This document shows positions 48,126 through 56,812 of a DNA stretch of 64,000 nucleotides, in pieces. Both the position numbers and the translations under genes were made by a program. The stretch is from NCBI RefSeq assembly GCF_037101375.1, contig NZ_AP029019.1:1612001-1676000 (forward strand). Direction: 5' to 3'. The stretch is from Acidovorax sp. DW039 (GTDB lineage Bacteria > Pseudomonadota > Gammaproteobacteria > Burkholderiales > Burkholderiaceae_C). The notes beneath the pieces are model-generated. The model was not told the origin of the DNA and ran no database searches. It worked only from the letters and a program-made list of their open reading frames with translations. Each line of letters starts with the position of its first letter. Within the stretch, counting starts at the first letter, position 1.

Positions 48126-49039
48126 CGGGGTGGACAGATGTCTCATCTGCTTCCTGCGCAGAGCTTGGCAACCGCATCATGGAAGCCGCTTTACCCCAAG
48201 TGGCGGCCCGCAAGGTTCGGGTATTTGGCGAGCAAGGCCTGTCTGATGAGGGTGAGGAGCGCCCTGACTGGCTTTCTGCAGAGGTGCCTGTCGCCATGGT
48301 GTTCAACGGGGTGTCACATGCGGTCATGATGGCAACGCCCGACCAGCTGGAGGAGTTTGCGCTGGGCTTTGCGCTGAGCGAGGGCATCATCGACCATATG
48401 GACGACTGCCGCGGCGTGGACGTGTGCGAGGTGGAAAGCGGCTCTGCTGCCCTTCCGCACGGGGTCGGCGCAATCGAAGTGCGCATGGACATCGCAGCCC
48501 GCTGTTTCGAGCGCCTGAAAGCCCGCCGCCGCACACTTGCAGGCCGCACCGGCTGTGGGGTGTGCGGTGTGGAAAACTTGGCGGCTCTCGATCTGGTGCC
48601 GGAGCAGTTACCTGCGCAACCGTGGCATCGCGAAGTAGACGTCGCCACCGTCCTCCAGGCTTTCGATGGGCTGCAGATGCGGCAAAGGCTGAACGCACAG
48701 GCGGGATCGTTGCACGCTGCGGGTTGGGCGCGTCTGGATGGACAACTGTTGTTTGCTTGCGAGGATGTGGGGCGTCACAACGCGCTGGACAAATTGATTG
48801 GCTACCTCGCAAAGTACCAGAACATCCGCGAGCCCGGCTTTGTGGTGCTGACCAGTCGCGGCAGCCATGAGCTGGTGCGCAAATGCGTCCGCGTGGGCAT
48901 CAGCGCCCTGGCCACCATCTCTGCCCCCACCGCAACCGGTGTCCAACTGGCCGATTTGGCTGGCATGCGCTTGTGGGGGCTGTGCCGTGCTCCTAGAGCG
49001 GTGCTCTACACCCCAGGGCGCGGCGTCACTGCATCCTGA
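48122..49039 (+). CDS. fdhD: Formate dehydrogenase accessory sulfurtransferase FdhD (first copy)
   Basis: A protein of 305 residues. The sulfur-transfer pair is C145-C148 in TGCGVCGVENL, and the family blocks EEFALGFALSEGI, CEDVGRHNALDKLIG and LTSRGSHELV are present. FdhD passes sulfur from IscS to the bis-MGD cofactor, making formate dehydrogenases active. It is coupled to the 99-residue gene and so belongs to the FdhF-like unit. A second FdhD lies at 59386. Confidence 0.94.
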   Translation: MTGWTDVSSASCAELGNRIMEAALPQVAARKVRVFGEQGLSDEGEERPDWLSAEVPVAMVFNGVSHAVMMATPDQLEEFALGFALSEGIIDHMDDCRGVDVCEVESGSAALPHGVGAIEVRMDIAARCFERLKARRRTLAGRTGCGVCGVENLAALDLVPEQLPAQPWHREVDVATVLQAFDGLQMRQRLNAQAGSLHAAGWARLDGQLLFACEDVGRHNALDKLIGYLAKYQNIREPGFVVLTSRGSHELVRKCVRVGISALATISAPTATGVQLADLAGMRLWGLCRAPRAVLYTPGRGVTAS

Positions 49040-49211
49040 ACCCGGCACTTGCTGAGTCGGCAGCTTTGATGTTGGAAAAGGTTCCTTGTGCTGAGCCCGT
49101 CAAATCCTTTCAATTTGCCCGGGCATCCGTGAGCGGCATCAAGTGGGTTGGTGCTGGCTCCATAAATAGCGTCTGAAGCAGGGAGATAGGGCAGGGCGTT
49201 ACAGTTCGTCC

Positions 49212-49760
49212 ATGCAAACACGCCCCGCTTTTCAAGTCGCCGTCATCATGCGGCGGGAACAACTGGACAACCGCTGGCAGCCCTGGCGCTGGGTGCTGGA
49301 GGATGTGGTTCCTCACGAGGCAGCCTTTGGAGATGTGCCCAGACTGTTGCGCCAAAGCGAGTCATCTGCTCAGTGGCTGTTCCCCGATTTCAAGGTGGAG
49401 CTGTTCCGTGACGATGCCGAGGGCTATCACCTGAATGCATCGTCGCCAGCGCCGTGCTGGTTTGTGCTGTGGCGCATGGATGAGGACGATGGGTCCGGTC
49501 AACTGGCCCTCGCACGCCCTGTAGAGGTGAGCCTGAGCTATCACGACGCAGGCCGCTGGCTGGACGCTCAAGAAATGGTGGAACAGGTGCCCGTGCCGCC
49601 TGAAGTGCTGCAAGCGATGCAGGCCTTTGTGGCAGAGCACTACCAGCCCGAGCCCAAGCGCCGCAAGCGGCCGGACAGCTTTCAGCCCCTGCAGGACCGT
49701 TTTGGCAACCCGGCCTCGGTCAGCACCGACAAGCTGCGCGGCGGAGGCCGCCATGGCTGA
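49212..49760 (+). CDS. DUF3305 domain protein
   Basis: A protein of 182 residues. The core QVAVIMRREQLDNRWQPWRW followed by WLFPDFKVELFRDDAEGYHL matches the DUF3305 family found beside formate dehydrogenase genes of Proteobacteria. The basic tail is EPKRRKRPDSF. No signal peptide. It overlaps the next gene by 8 bp. Probably a cytoplasmic maturation factor, but its action is unknown. Confidence 0.85.
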   Translation: MQTRPAFQVAVIMRREQLDNRWQPWRWVLEDVVPHEAAFGDVPRLLRQSESSAQWLFPDFKVELFRDDAEGYHLNASSPAPCWFVLWRMDEDDGSGQLALARPVEVSLSYHDAGRWLDAQEMVEQVPVPPEVLQAMQAFVAEHYQPEPKRRKRPDSFQPLQDRFGNPASVSTDKLRGGGRHG

Positions 49761-50511
49761 GGGATTTCTGGGGCGCTGGTCGCGCCGCAAGCAGGATGTG
49801 CGCGAAGGCAAGCCGGTGCAGGAGCCTGAGCGCCAGGCCGTGGTAGAGCCACCGCAGCCTGCTACCGCACCTGCCGCAGGGCCTGCCTTGGCAAAAGCAC
49901 CTGTGCAAGGCACCACAACGGCCCCTGCCGCGGATGCAGTGGCCGCACCGCCGCCGCCCACCCTGGAGGATGTGCAGGCGCTGTCCCGGGATTCAGACTT
50001 CAAGCCCTTTGTGGGCCGCGCTGTCGCGCCCGAAGTGCGCAATGCCGCGATGAAGAAGCTGTTTTCCGACCCGCATTTCAATGTGATGGACGGGCTCGAC
50101 ATCTATATCGACGACTACACCCAGCCCGACCCGCTGCCCGCCAGCATGTTGCGGCAGATGGTCAGTGCCCAGTTCATGGGCCTGGTGCAGGACGACAAAT
50201 TGGCCGAGCCGGTGCCCTCCACACAGGGTGCACCAGCTTCTGGTCAGCAGGTGCAGCCGGGCGAAGCGCTCGCCAAAGACCCCGTATCTCCAACGTTGCC
50301 AGACGGTCACCTGGCACAACCGGGGCAAGCCGTGGCACAGTCGGGGGTATGCACAGCCATTCCTAGCTCGCAAGGGGCGGTGTCCACCGGTTCTGTTACA
50401 GACACGGGGGGCGCAGCCTCTGCCAGCCACCCAGAACATGACCACGCTCATCTGCGATTGCAACCAGACGATGCCGCTGAACGCCCAGGACCTGGGCAAG
50501 GCGCTTCGTGA
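49753..50511 (+). CDS. DUF3306 domain protein
   Basis: A protein of 252 residues. The N terminus GFLGRWSRRKQDVREGK is a family mark. A Pro/Ala-rich linker leads to the DUF3306 core (VQALSRDSDFKPFVG, AAMKKLFSDPHFNVMDGLDIYIDDY). The last 80 residues are low complexity, and their final 74 bp overlap the next gene in another frame. It always accompanies DUF3305 in formate dehydrogenase loci as far as I know. Function unknown. Confidence 0.83.
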   Translation: MAEGFLGRWSRRKQDVREGKPVQEPERQAVVEPPQPATAPAAGPALAKAPVQGTTTAPAADAVAAPPPPTLEDVQALSRDSDFKPFVGRAVAPEVRNAAMKKLFSDPHFNVMDGLDIYIDDYTQPDPLPASMLRQMVSAQFMGLVQDDKLAEPVPSTQGAPASGQQVQPGEALAKDPVSPTLPDGHLAQPGQAVAQSGVCTAIPSSQGAVSTGSVTDTGGAASASHPEHDHAHLRLQPDDAAERPGPGQGAS

Positions 50512-52540
50512 AGACCTGACACTCCATTCCACCTTGTGCCGCCGTGAGGCGGGCGCATTCACCCAGGCCATCCGATCGGGCGACGAAGTGGTCGTCGCCT
50601 GCACGCAGGAGCAGCGCCTGTTTGCCGATCTGGGCCAGCAGACCGAGGGTGCTGTCTCTCCCATCCGCTTCGTCAATATCCGTGAGACCGGAGGATGGAG
50701 CCGCGATGCCGCCAAGGCGGGCCCCAAGATAGCCGCGCTGCTGGCAGCGGCGCACCTGCCAGAGCCACCACCGGTTCCTGTGGTCACTTACAAGAGTGCA
50801 GGGCGTCTGCTCATCATCGGCCCGCTGGATGCGGCAGAGCGTGTGGCGGCCCTCGTGTCTGACGTGCTGGACGTGACGCTGTTCGCACAGGGGCCGGGCC
50901 AGGCCGGGGGCGCGCAGGCGCGGCGTTATCCGGTGCTGGGTGGGCGCATCGAGGCCCTGACGGGTTGGCTGGGCGCCTTCGAACTGCGCTGGAGCGACAG
51001 CAACCCCATCCAGCTCGATCTTTGCACCCGTTGCAATGCCTGCGTGGCTGCCTGCCCTGAGAACGCCATCGGGCTGGATTACCAGGTGGATCTCTCGGCC
51101 TGTACCTCTCATCGCGACTGTGTGAAGGTCTGTCAGGTGGCTGGTGCCATCGACTTCCAGCGTGTGGCGTCCTCAGACACGGCGCAATTCGATCTGGTTC
51201 TGGACATGCGCGCCCCCCATGCCACGCCCACCTTCTTGCAGCACGCCTTGCCCCAGGGATACCTGCGCAGCGATGGCAGCGATGTCTCCACCGTGCTGAA
51301 GCTGCGCGAGTTGGTGGGCGAGTTTGAAAAGCCCAAGTTCTTTGAATACAAGCAAAAGCTCTGCGCCCACAGCCGCAATACCTCTGTGGGATGCAATGCC
51401 TGTGTGGATATTTGCTCGGCAGAAGCCATCAGCAGCGACAAGGCTCGTCAGCGCGTGGTGGTCAATCCCAACCTGTGCGTGGGCTGCGGGGCCTGTACCA
51501 CCGTGTGCCCCACCGGAGCCATGTCCTACGCATATCCCCCAGCGGCAGAACAGGGGCTGCGCCTGAAAACCTTGCTCTCCACCTATGCGGCTGCGGGCGG
51601 CAAGGATGCCGTATTGCTGCTGCACAGCCAAGACCGTGGCCAGGCGCTGGTTCATGAGCTGGGCCGTGCGGCCCAGTTGCGTGTGGCGCAGGGTGTTCCG
51701 GCCAACGTGATTCCTGTGGCGCTGTGGCACACCGCCAGCACGGGCGTGGACCTGTGGCTGAGCGCCATCGCCTACGGCGCATCGCAGATTGCCGTGTTGG
51801 TCACTGACGAGGAAGCACCCCAATACTTGGACGGGTTGCGTGCCCAGATGGATGTGGCGCAGCGCATTCTGAACGGGCTGGGCTACACCGGCACGCACCT
51901 GCGCATTCTGCAGGCCAAGCACCCCACCGATCTGGACGCGACCCTGCAAACCCTGGGTCAGACGCGGCAGGTCATACCCGCCGTGCCTGCCCGTTTTGCG
52001 GTGGCCAAGGAAAAGCGCGCCACCCTGGAGATGGCGCTGGGTCATCTGCAAGAACAAGCTCCGCTGGCCCGCACTGGCCTGCCCGTGGCCATCGATTTGC
52101 CTGCCCAAGGCTCGCCGCTAGGGACCATCCAGGTCGACAAGGACCGTTGCACCCTGTGCCTGAGCTGTGTGAGTGCCTGTCCCGCCAGCGCCCTGCAGGA
52201 CAACCCCCAGCTACCCCAGTTGCGTTTTCTGGAGCAGAACTGCGTGCAGTGCGGTCTGTGCCAGACCACCTGCCCTGAAAACGCCATCACCCTGCAGCCG
52301 CGCCTGTTGCTCACCCCTGAGCGCAGCCAGCTGCAGGTGCTCAACGAGGCCAAGCCCTGGGCCTGTGTGCGCTGCAGCAAGCCCTTTGGCACCGTCAAGG
52401 CCATTGAGGCCATGCTGGGCAAGCTGGCCGGGCATGCCATGTTCCAGGGCGAGGCGCTGGAGCGCCTGAAGATGTGCAGCGACTGCCGCGTGATCGACCT
52501 GTATTCCGCACAAAACGAATCGAAAGTGACCGACCTGTGA
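50438..52540 (+). CDS. Poly-[4Fe-4S] ferredoxin-like protein of the formate dehydrogenase locus
   Basis: A protein of 700 residues. Cluster motifs in order are CTRCNACVAACPENAI (from Cys196), a CTSHRDCVKVC group, CNACVDICSAEAI, CVGCGACTTVCPTGAM, CTLCLSCVSACPASAL and CVQCGLCQTTCPENAI. CVRCSKPFG and CSDCR near the end form a possible zinc or iron site. At least five [4Fe-4S] clusters are likely. The start at 50438 (MTTLICDC) overlaps DUF3306 by 74 bp. No export signal, so it acts in the cytoplasm, perhaps moving electrons to or from the enzyme during maturation. Confidence 0.85.
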   Translation: MTTLICDCNQTMPLNAQDLGKALREDLTLHSTLCRREAGAFTQAIRSGDEVVVACTQEQRLFADLGQQTEGAVSPIRFVNIRETGGWSRDAAKAGPKIAALLAAAHLPEPPPVPVVTYKSAGRLLIIGPLDAAERVAALVSDVLDVTLFAQGPGQAGGAQARRYPVLGGRIEALTGWLGAFELRWSDSNPIQLDLCTRCNACVAACPENAIGLDYQVDLSACTSHRDCVKVCQVAGAIDFQRVASSDTAQFDLVLDMRAPHATPTFLQHALPQGYLRSDGSDVSTVLKLRELVGEFEKPKFFEYKQKLCAHSRNTSVGCNACVDICSAEAISSDKARQRVVVNPNLCVGCGACTTVCPTGAMSYAYPPAAEQGLRLKTLLSTYAAAGGKDAVLLLHSQDRGQALVHELGRAAQLRVAQGVPANVIPVALWHTASTGVDLWLSAIAYGASQIAVLVTDEEAPQYLDGLRAQMDVAQRILNGLGYTGTHLRILQAKHPTDLDATLQTLGQTRQVIPAVPARFAVAKEKRATLEMALGHLQEQAPLARTGLPVAIDLPAQGSPLGTIQVDKDRCTLCLSCVSACPASALQDNPQLPQLRFLEQNCVQCGLCQTTCPENAITLQPRLLLTPERSQLQVLNEAKPWACVRCSKPFGTVKAIEAMLGKLAGHAMFQGEALERLKMCSDCRVIDLYSAQNESKVTDL

Positions 52541-53166
52541 GTGCCAATGCATCCATGAGCGTGCCGCGCAGCTCCGCGCTCGACGAAGAAACCGCGCGCG
52601 CCGAGCTGTATGGCGTGCTGGCCCAACTCTATTACGCCCCGCCCGCTGCGGAGCTGATGGCCGCCTTGCGTGTGGCCGTGACGCAAGCCCCTGCCGAAGG
52701 CGCATTCTTGCAGGAGCCTTGGCAGCAACTGGTGGCTGCCGCCCGCGCGCACAGCGATGAGGCCGTGGCTGCTGAATATGACCGGCTGTTTGGCGGTGTC
52801 GGCAAGCCCGAGGTGTTTCTGTATGCGTCGCATTACCTCGCCGGATTTCTGAACGAGAAGCCGCTGGCCCGCTTGCGCACAGACCTGGCCCGGCTGGGGC
52901 TGGGACGCGATGAGGCCATGCCTGAAACAGAAGACCATGTGGCCTACCTCAGCGAGGTCATGCGTTACCTGATCGCTGGCGATGACATGGCTGTCTGCAA
53001 CCTGACGAGCCAGAAAGAATTTTTTGCCGCCCACTTGCAAACGTGGTTGCCCGCGCTGTGCGATGCACTGCAGGCGCATCCCGCAGCCCGCTTTTACGCA
53101 GCGGTGGCGCAGCTCACCAGGGCCTTCGTGGCAGTGGAGTCGCAGGGCTTTGACATGCTGGATTGA
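52537..53166 (+). CDS. TorD/DmsD-family redox enzyme chaperone
   Basis: A protein of 209 residues, all-helical by composition. ARAELYGVLAQLYYAPP, FLYASHYLAGFLNEKPLARL and ETEDHVAYLSEVM are TorD family features. These chaperones hold the Tat-exported molybdoenzyme until cofactor is inserted. The client here is most likely FdhA. A GTG at 52537 overlaps the preceding stop (GTGA). An ATG at 52555 is the alternative start. A structured R2 element follows. Confidence 0.88.
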   Translation: MSANASMSVPRSSALDEETARAELYGVLAQLYYAPPAAELMAALRVAVTQAPAEGAFLQEPWQQLVAAARAHSDEAVAAEYDRLFGGVGKPEVFLYASHYLAGFLNEKPLARLRTDLARLGLGRDEAMPETEDHVAYLSEVMRYLIAGDDMAVCNLTSQKEFFAAHLQTWLPALCDALQAHPAARFYAAVAQLTRAFVAVESQGFDMLD

Positions 53167-53173
53167 CGTTTTT

Positions 53174-53372
53174 TTTACGAAGTCCAAGGGTTTGACCCAG
53201 GGATGTCCCGCATCACCCTCGCGAGTCGGTGGTGGTGCGGATCGGGATAGGTCGCAAGACGTCTTTTTGCAGCCAATAGCGGGGCTATTGGCAAGAAAAG
53301 CAACGCAGCGGACTACCCGAGGCCGCGCTACCACCGACCGCAGGGAGTGATGCGGGAAATCCCTGTCGTAAA
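53174..53372. repeat. R2 element, first copy (nested inverted repeat)
   Basis: This 199-bp element fills most of the 322-bp gap between the TorD-like gene and the Tat peptide gene. Outer arms include TTTACGA/TCGTAAA and GGGATGTCCCGCATCA/TGATGCGGGAAATCCC, followed inward by GTCGGTGGT/ACCACCGAC. The centre is a perfect 9-bp stem GCCAATAGC-GGG-GCTATTGGC (53272-53292), followed by CAAGAAAAGCAACGCAG. The same centre occurs at 60385. Confidence 0.8.
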
Positions 53373-53488
53373 GATCAACTGCGGCAGTGGGTTTAGGGCG
53401 CTTCGCGTTGCGAAGGGCTCATGCCTCGCTTAGACTACTTATGCAATTTATTTCATATCCATCATTGCCAGCCCTCCTGGAGACAAGC

Positions 53489-53713
53489 ATGCAGGACCGC
53501 CAGCCATCCGCGACTTCGAACACCCCATCCCGCCGCAGTTTTTTTGCCGGTGCCGCCGCTGTGGGCGCAGGCGCTGCCGCGCTGGCCGCGTTGCCGCGCG
53601 TGGCCCCCACTGAGGCTGAGCTTGCTGAGCCAGCCCGCGTTGCGCCTGAAAAGGGCGGTGGTTACCACCTCTCTGCGCACGTGAAGCAGTACTACAAAAC
53701 CACCCAACTCTGA
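53489..53713 (+). CDS. Small twin-arginine protein of formate dehydrogenase loci
   Basis: A protein of 74 residues. A Tat motif SRRSFFAGAAAVGAG begins near residue 14, followed by an Ala-rich core, and the mature tail YHLSAHVKQYYKTTQL is short and conserved-looking. It matches the family described as the formate dehydrogenase region Tat target, encoded just before the catalytic subunit. GGAGA precedes the ATG. Role unproven. It may be a small subunit or an export escort. Confidence 0.85.
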   Translation: MQDRQPSATSNTPSRRSFFAGAAAVGAGAAALAALPRVAPTEAELAEPARVAPEKGGGYHLSAHVKQYYKTTQL

Positions 53714-53727
53714 TTTCGGGGCGCGAC

Positions 53728-56697
53728 ATGTTGCTCACCAAAAAATCTGCGGCTGCTGCGCAAGGCACCGCCATTTCTTCTTCGTTCGTCCATAGTCTGC
53801 GCCGTGGCCTCGCCCAGGCGTTGCCCACGATGGATCGCCGCTCCTTCCTGCGTCGCTCAGGCCTGGGGGTGGGCGTCGGCATTGCTGCGTCCCAACTCGC
53901 TCTGGTGAAAAAGTCCCAGGCGGCTGAAGGTGCCAAGGTCGGTCTGGGCGATACCAAGATCGAGGTGCGGCGTACCGTGTGCTCGCACTGCTCCGTGGGC
54001 TGTGCTGTGGATGCCGTGGTGGAAAACGGCGTGTGGGTGCGCCAGGAGCCAGTGTTTGACTCGCCCATCAACCTGGGTTCGCACTGTGCCAAGGGGGCGG
54101 CCCTGCGCGAGCACGGCCATGGTGAATACCGCCTGCGTTACCCGATGAAGCTGGTCAACGGCAAGTACGAACGCATCAGCTGGGACACGGCGCTCAATGA
54201 AATCGCTGCCAAGATGAAGGAGCTGCGCGAGGCCAGTGGCCCCGACAGCGTGTACTTCATCGGTTCGTCCAAGCACAACAACGAGCAGGCTTACCTGCTG
54301 CGCAAATTTGTGAGCTTCTGGGGCACCAACAACTGCGACCACCAGGCCCGCATCTGCCACTCCACCACCGTGGCGGGCGTTGCCAACACCTGGGGTTATG
54401 GGGCCATGACCAATTCGTACAACGACATGCAGAACGCAAAGGTCGCCTTGTACATTGGCTCCAACGCCGCTGAGGCGCACCCCGTCAGCATGTTGCACCT
54501 GCTGCACGCCAAGGAAACCGGCTGCAAGGTCATCGTGGTGGACCCCCGCTTCACCCGCACCGCAGCGAAGGCTGATGAGTACGTGCGCATCCGCTCGGGT
54601 ACTGACATTCCGTTCCTGTTCGGTGTGCTGTACCACATCTTCAAGAACGGCTGGGAAGACAAGAAGTACATCCACGACCGCGTCTACGGCATGGACAAGG
54701 TGCGTGAGGAGGTGTTGGCCAAGTGGACACCCGACAAGGTGGAGGAGGCCTGCGGCGTGAACGAAGCCACCACGTTCAAGGTGGCCAAGCTCCTCAACGA
54801 AAACCGCCCCGGCACCATCGTGTGGTGCATGGGCCAGACCCAGCACACCATCGGCAATGCCATCGTGCGCGCCTCGTGCATCTTGCAGCTGGCGCTGGGC
54901 AACATCGGCAAGTCGGGCGGTGGCACCAACATCTTCCGCGGCCACGACAACGTGCAGGGTGCGACGGACGTAGGCCCCAACCCCGATTCGCTGCCCGGCT
55001 ACTACGGCCTGGCTGAAGGTGCATGGAAGCACTTTGCCACCACATGGGGCGTGGACTACGAGTGGATCAAGAAGCAGTACGCCTCGCCCGCGATGATGAC
55101 CAAGAACGGCATCACCGTCTCGCGCTGGATCGATGGCGTGCTGGAGAAGAACGAGCTGATCGACCAGGACAGCAACCTGCGCGGCGTTTTCTACTGGGGC
55201 CATGCACCCAACTCCCAGACCCGTGGTCTGGAAATGAAGCGTGCCATGGACAAGCTCGATCTGCTGGTGGTGGTAGACCCTTACCCGTCGGCCACCGCTG
55301 CCATGGCTGCCATGCCCGGCAAGCCCGAAGACCTGAACCCCAACCGCGCGGTGTATCTGCTGCCTGCCGCAACGCAGTTCGAAACCAGCGGTTCCTGCAC
55401 GGCATCCAACCGCTCCATCCAGTGGCGCGAGAAGGTGATCGAGCCGCTGTGGGAGAGCCGCTCCGACCACATGATCATGTACCAGCTGGCGCAAAAGCTG
55501 GGCTTCGACAAGGAGCTGGTCAAGAACTACAAGCTGCAAAAGGTCAAGGGCATGGACGAGCCCGTGGTCGAAGACATCCTGCGTGAAATCAACCGCTCTG
55601 TCTGGACCATCGGCTACACCGGTCAAAGCCCGGAGCGCCTGAAGGCTCACATGAAGAACATGCATGTGTTCGATGTGAAGACCCTCAAGGCCAAGGGCGG
55701 CAAGGACAAGGAAACCGGCTACGAGTTTGGCGGTGACTACTTTGGCCTGCCATGGCCCTGCTTTGGCACGCCCGAACTCAAGCACCCAGGCTCGCCCAAC
55801 CTGTACGACACCTCCAAGCATGTGATGGACGGCGGCGGCAACTTCCGCGCCAACTTTGGCGTGGAGCGCAACGGCGAGAACCTGCTGGCCGAAGACGGTT
55901 CCCACTCGGTAGGGGCGGACATCACCACCGGTTACCCCGAGTTTGACCACGTTCTGCTCAAGAAGCTGGGCTGGTGGGACGACCTGACCGATGCCGAGAA
56001 AAAGGCTGCCGAAGGCAAGAACTGGAAGACCGATCCCTCGGGCGGCATCATCCGCGTGGCCATGAAGGTGCACGGCTGCCACCCCTTCGGCAACGCCAAG
56101 GCGCGTGCCGTGGTGTGGAACTTCCCGGACCCGATTCCGCAGCACCGCGAGCCGCTGTACGGCACGCGTCCGGACATGATGGCCAAGTACCCCACGCACG
56201 ACGACAAGAAGGCTTTCTGGCGTCTGCCCACTCTGTACAAGACCGTGCAGGAGAAAAACCTGGCCGACAAGGTGCACGAGAAGTTTCCGCTCATCCTCAC
56301 CTCGGGTCGTCTGGTCGAGTACGAGGGCGGCGGTGAGGAAACCCGTTCCAACCCCTGGCTGGCCGAGCTGCAGCAAGAGGCCTTTGTCGAGATCAACCCC
56401 AAGACGGCGGCGGACCGCGGCATCCGCAATGGCGAACGTGTCTGGCTCAGCTCGCCCACAGGCGCACGCCTGAACGTGCAGGCCTTGGTAACCGAGCGTG
56501 TCTCACCTGACACGGTGTGGATGCCCTTCCACTTCTCTGGACGCTGGCAGGGCGCCGACTTGCTGGCGCATTACCCGCAGGGTGCGGCACCTATCGTGCG
56601 TGGCGAGGCCGTGAACACGGCAACGACCTATGGCTACGACAGCGTGACCATGATGCAGGAAACCAAGACCACGGTGTGCAACGTGGAGCGTGCGTAA
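53728..56697 (+). CDS. fdhA: Formate dehydrogenase catalytic (alpha) subunit
   Basis: A protein of 989 residues. A Tat signal (MDRRSFLRRSGLGVGVG) lies at about residues 35-55 behind an unusual 34-residue leader. One [4Fe-4S] is bound by C85-x2-C88-x3-C92-x27-C120. The Mo ligand is Cys210 (QARICHSTTVAG), not selenocysteine. bis-MGD segments are present, with the C-terminal domain from about residue 830. It oxidises formate in the periplasm and passes electrons to FdhB. The start is 14 bp after the Tat peptide gene. Confidence 0.95.
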   Translation: MLLTKKSAAAAQGTAISSSFVHSLRRGLAQALPTMDRRSFLRRSGLGVGVGIAASQLALVKKSQAAEGAKVGLGDTKIEVRRTVCSHCSVGCAVDAVVENGVWVRQEPVFDSPINLGSHCAKGAALREHGHGEYRLRYPMKLVNGKYERISWDTALNEIAAKMKELREASGPDSVYFIGSSKHNNEQAYLLRKFVSFWGTNNCDHQARICHSTTVAGVANTWGYGAMTNSYNDMQNAKVALYIGSNAAEAHPVSMLHLLHAKETGCKVIVVDPRFTRTAAKADEYVRIRSGTDIPFLFGVLYHIFKNGWEDKKYIHDRVYGMDKVREEVLAKWTPDKVEEACGVNEATTFKVAKLLNENRPGTIVWCMGQTQHTIGNAIVRASCILQLALGNIGKSGGGTNIFRGHDNVQGATDVGPNPDSLPGYYGLAEGAWKHFATTWGVDYEWIKKQYASPAMMTKNGITVSRWIDGVLEKNELIDQDSNLRGVFYWGHAPNSQTRGLEMKRAMDKLDLLVVVDPYPSATAAMAAMPGKPEDLNPNRAVYLLPAATQFETSGSCTASNRSIQWREKVIEPLWESRSDHMIMYQLAQKLGFDKELVKNYKLQKVKGMDEPVVEDILREINRSVWTIGYTGQSPERLKAHMKNMHVFDVKTLKAKGGKDKETGYEFGGDYFGLPWPCFGTPELKHPGSPNLYDTSKHVMDGGGNFRANFGVERNGENLLAEDGSHSVGADITTGYPEFDHVLLKKLGWWDDLTDAEKKAAEGKNWKTDPSGGIIRVAMKVHGCHPFGNAKARAVVWNFPDPIPQHREPLYGTRPDMMAKYPTHDDKKAFWRLPTLYKTVQEKNLADKVHEKFPLILTSGRLVEYEGGGEETRSNPWLAELQQEAFVEINPKTAADRGIRNGERVWLSSPTGARLNVQALVTERVSPDTVWMPFHFSGRWQGADLLAHYPQGAAPIVRGEAVNTATTYGYDSVTMMQETKTTVCNVERA

Positions 56698-56704
56698 AGA
56701 CATG

Positions 56705-56782
56705 ACCCCCACGCTTGTCACTTCGTGTACTGCGCTGCCCCCCGAGGGGGCCGCGTTTTGCCTTGGGGCGGCCCGGCGGCAA
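56705..56782. repeat. R3: hairpin repeat in the fdhA-fdhB gap
   Basis: After CCCCCACGCTTGTCACTTCG come two stems: GCCCCC-CGA-GGGGGC (56737-56751) and GTTTTGCC...GGCAAAAC (from about 56754). I recall this sequence type as a frequent intergenic repeat in Comamonadaceae. It separates fdhA from fdhB inside one operon. Confidence 0.65.
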
Positions 56783-56812
56783 AACCTGAATCGCTGATTG
56801 GAGACAGCAAAA

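Noticed and set aside
53728..56697. Possible selenocysteine at the formate dehydrogenase active site
   Set aside because: The Mo-ligand codon at 54355 is TGC (Cys210), and no in-frame TGA or SECIS-like need is present. The FdhF-like enzyme also has Cys.
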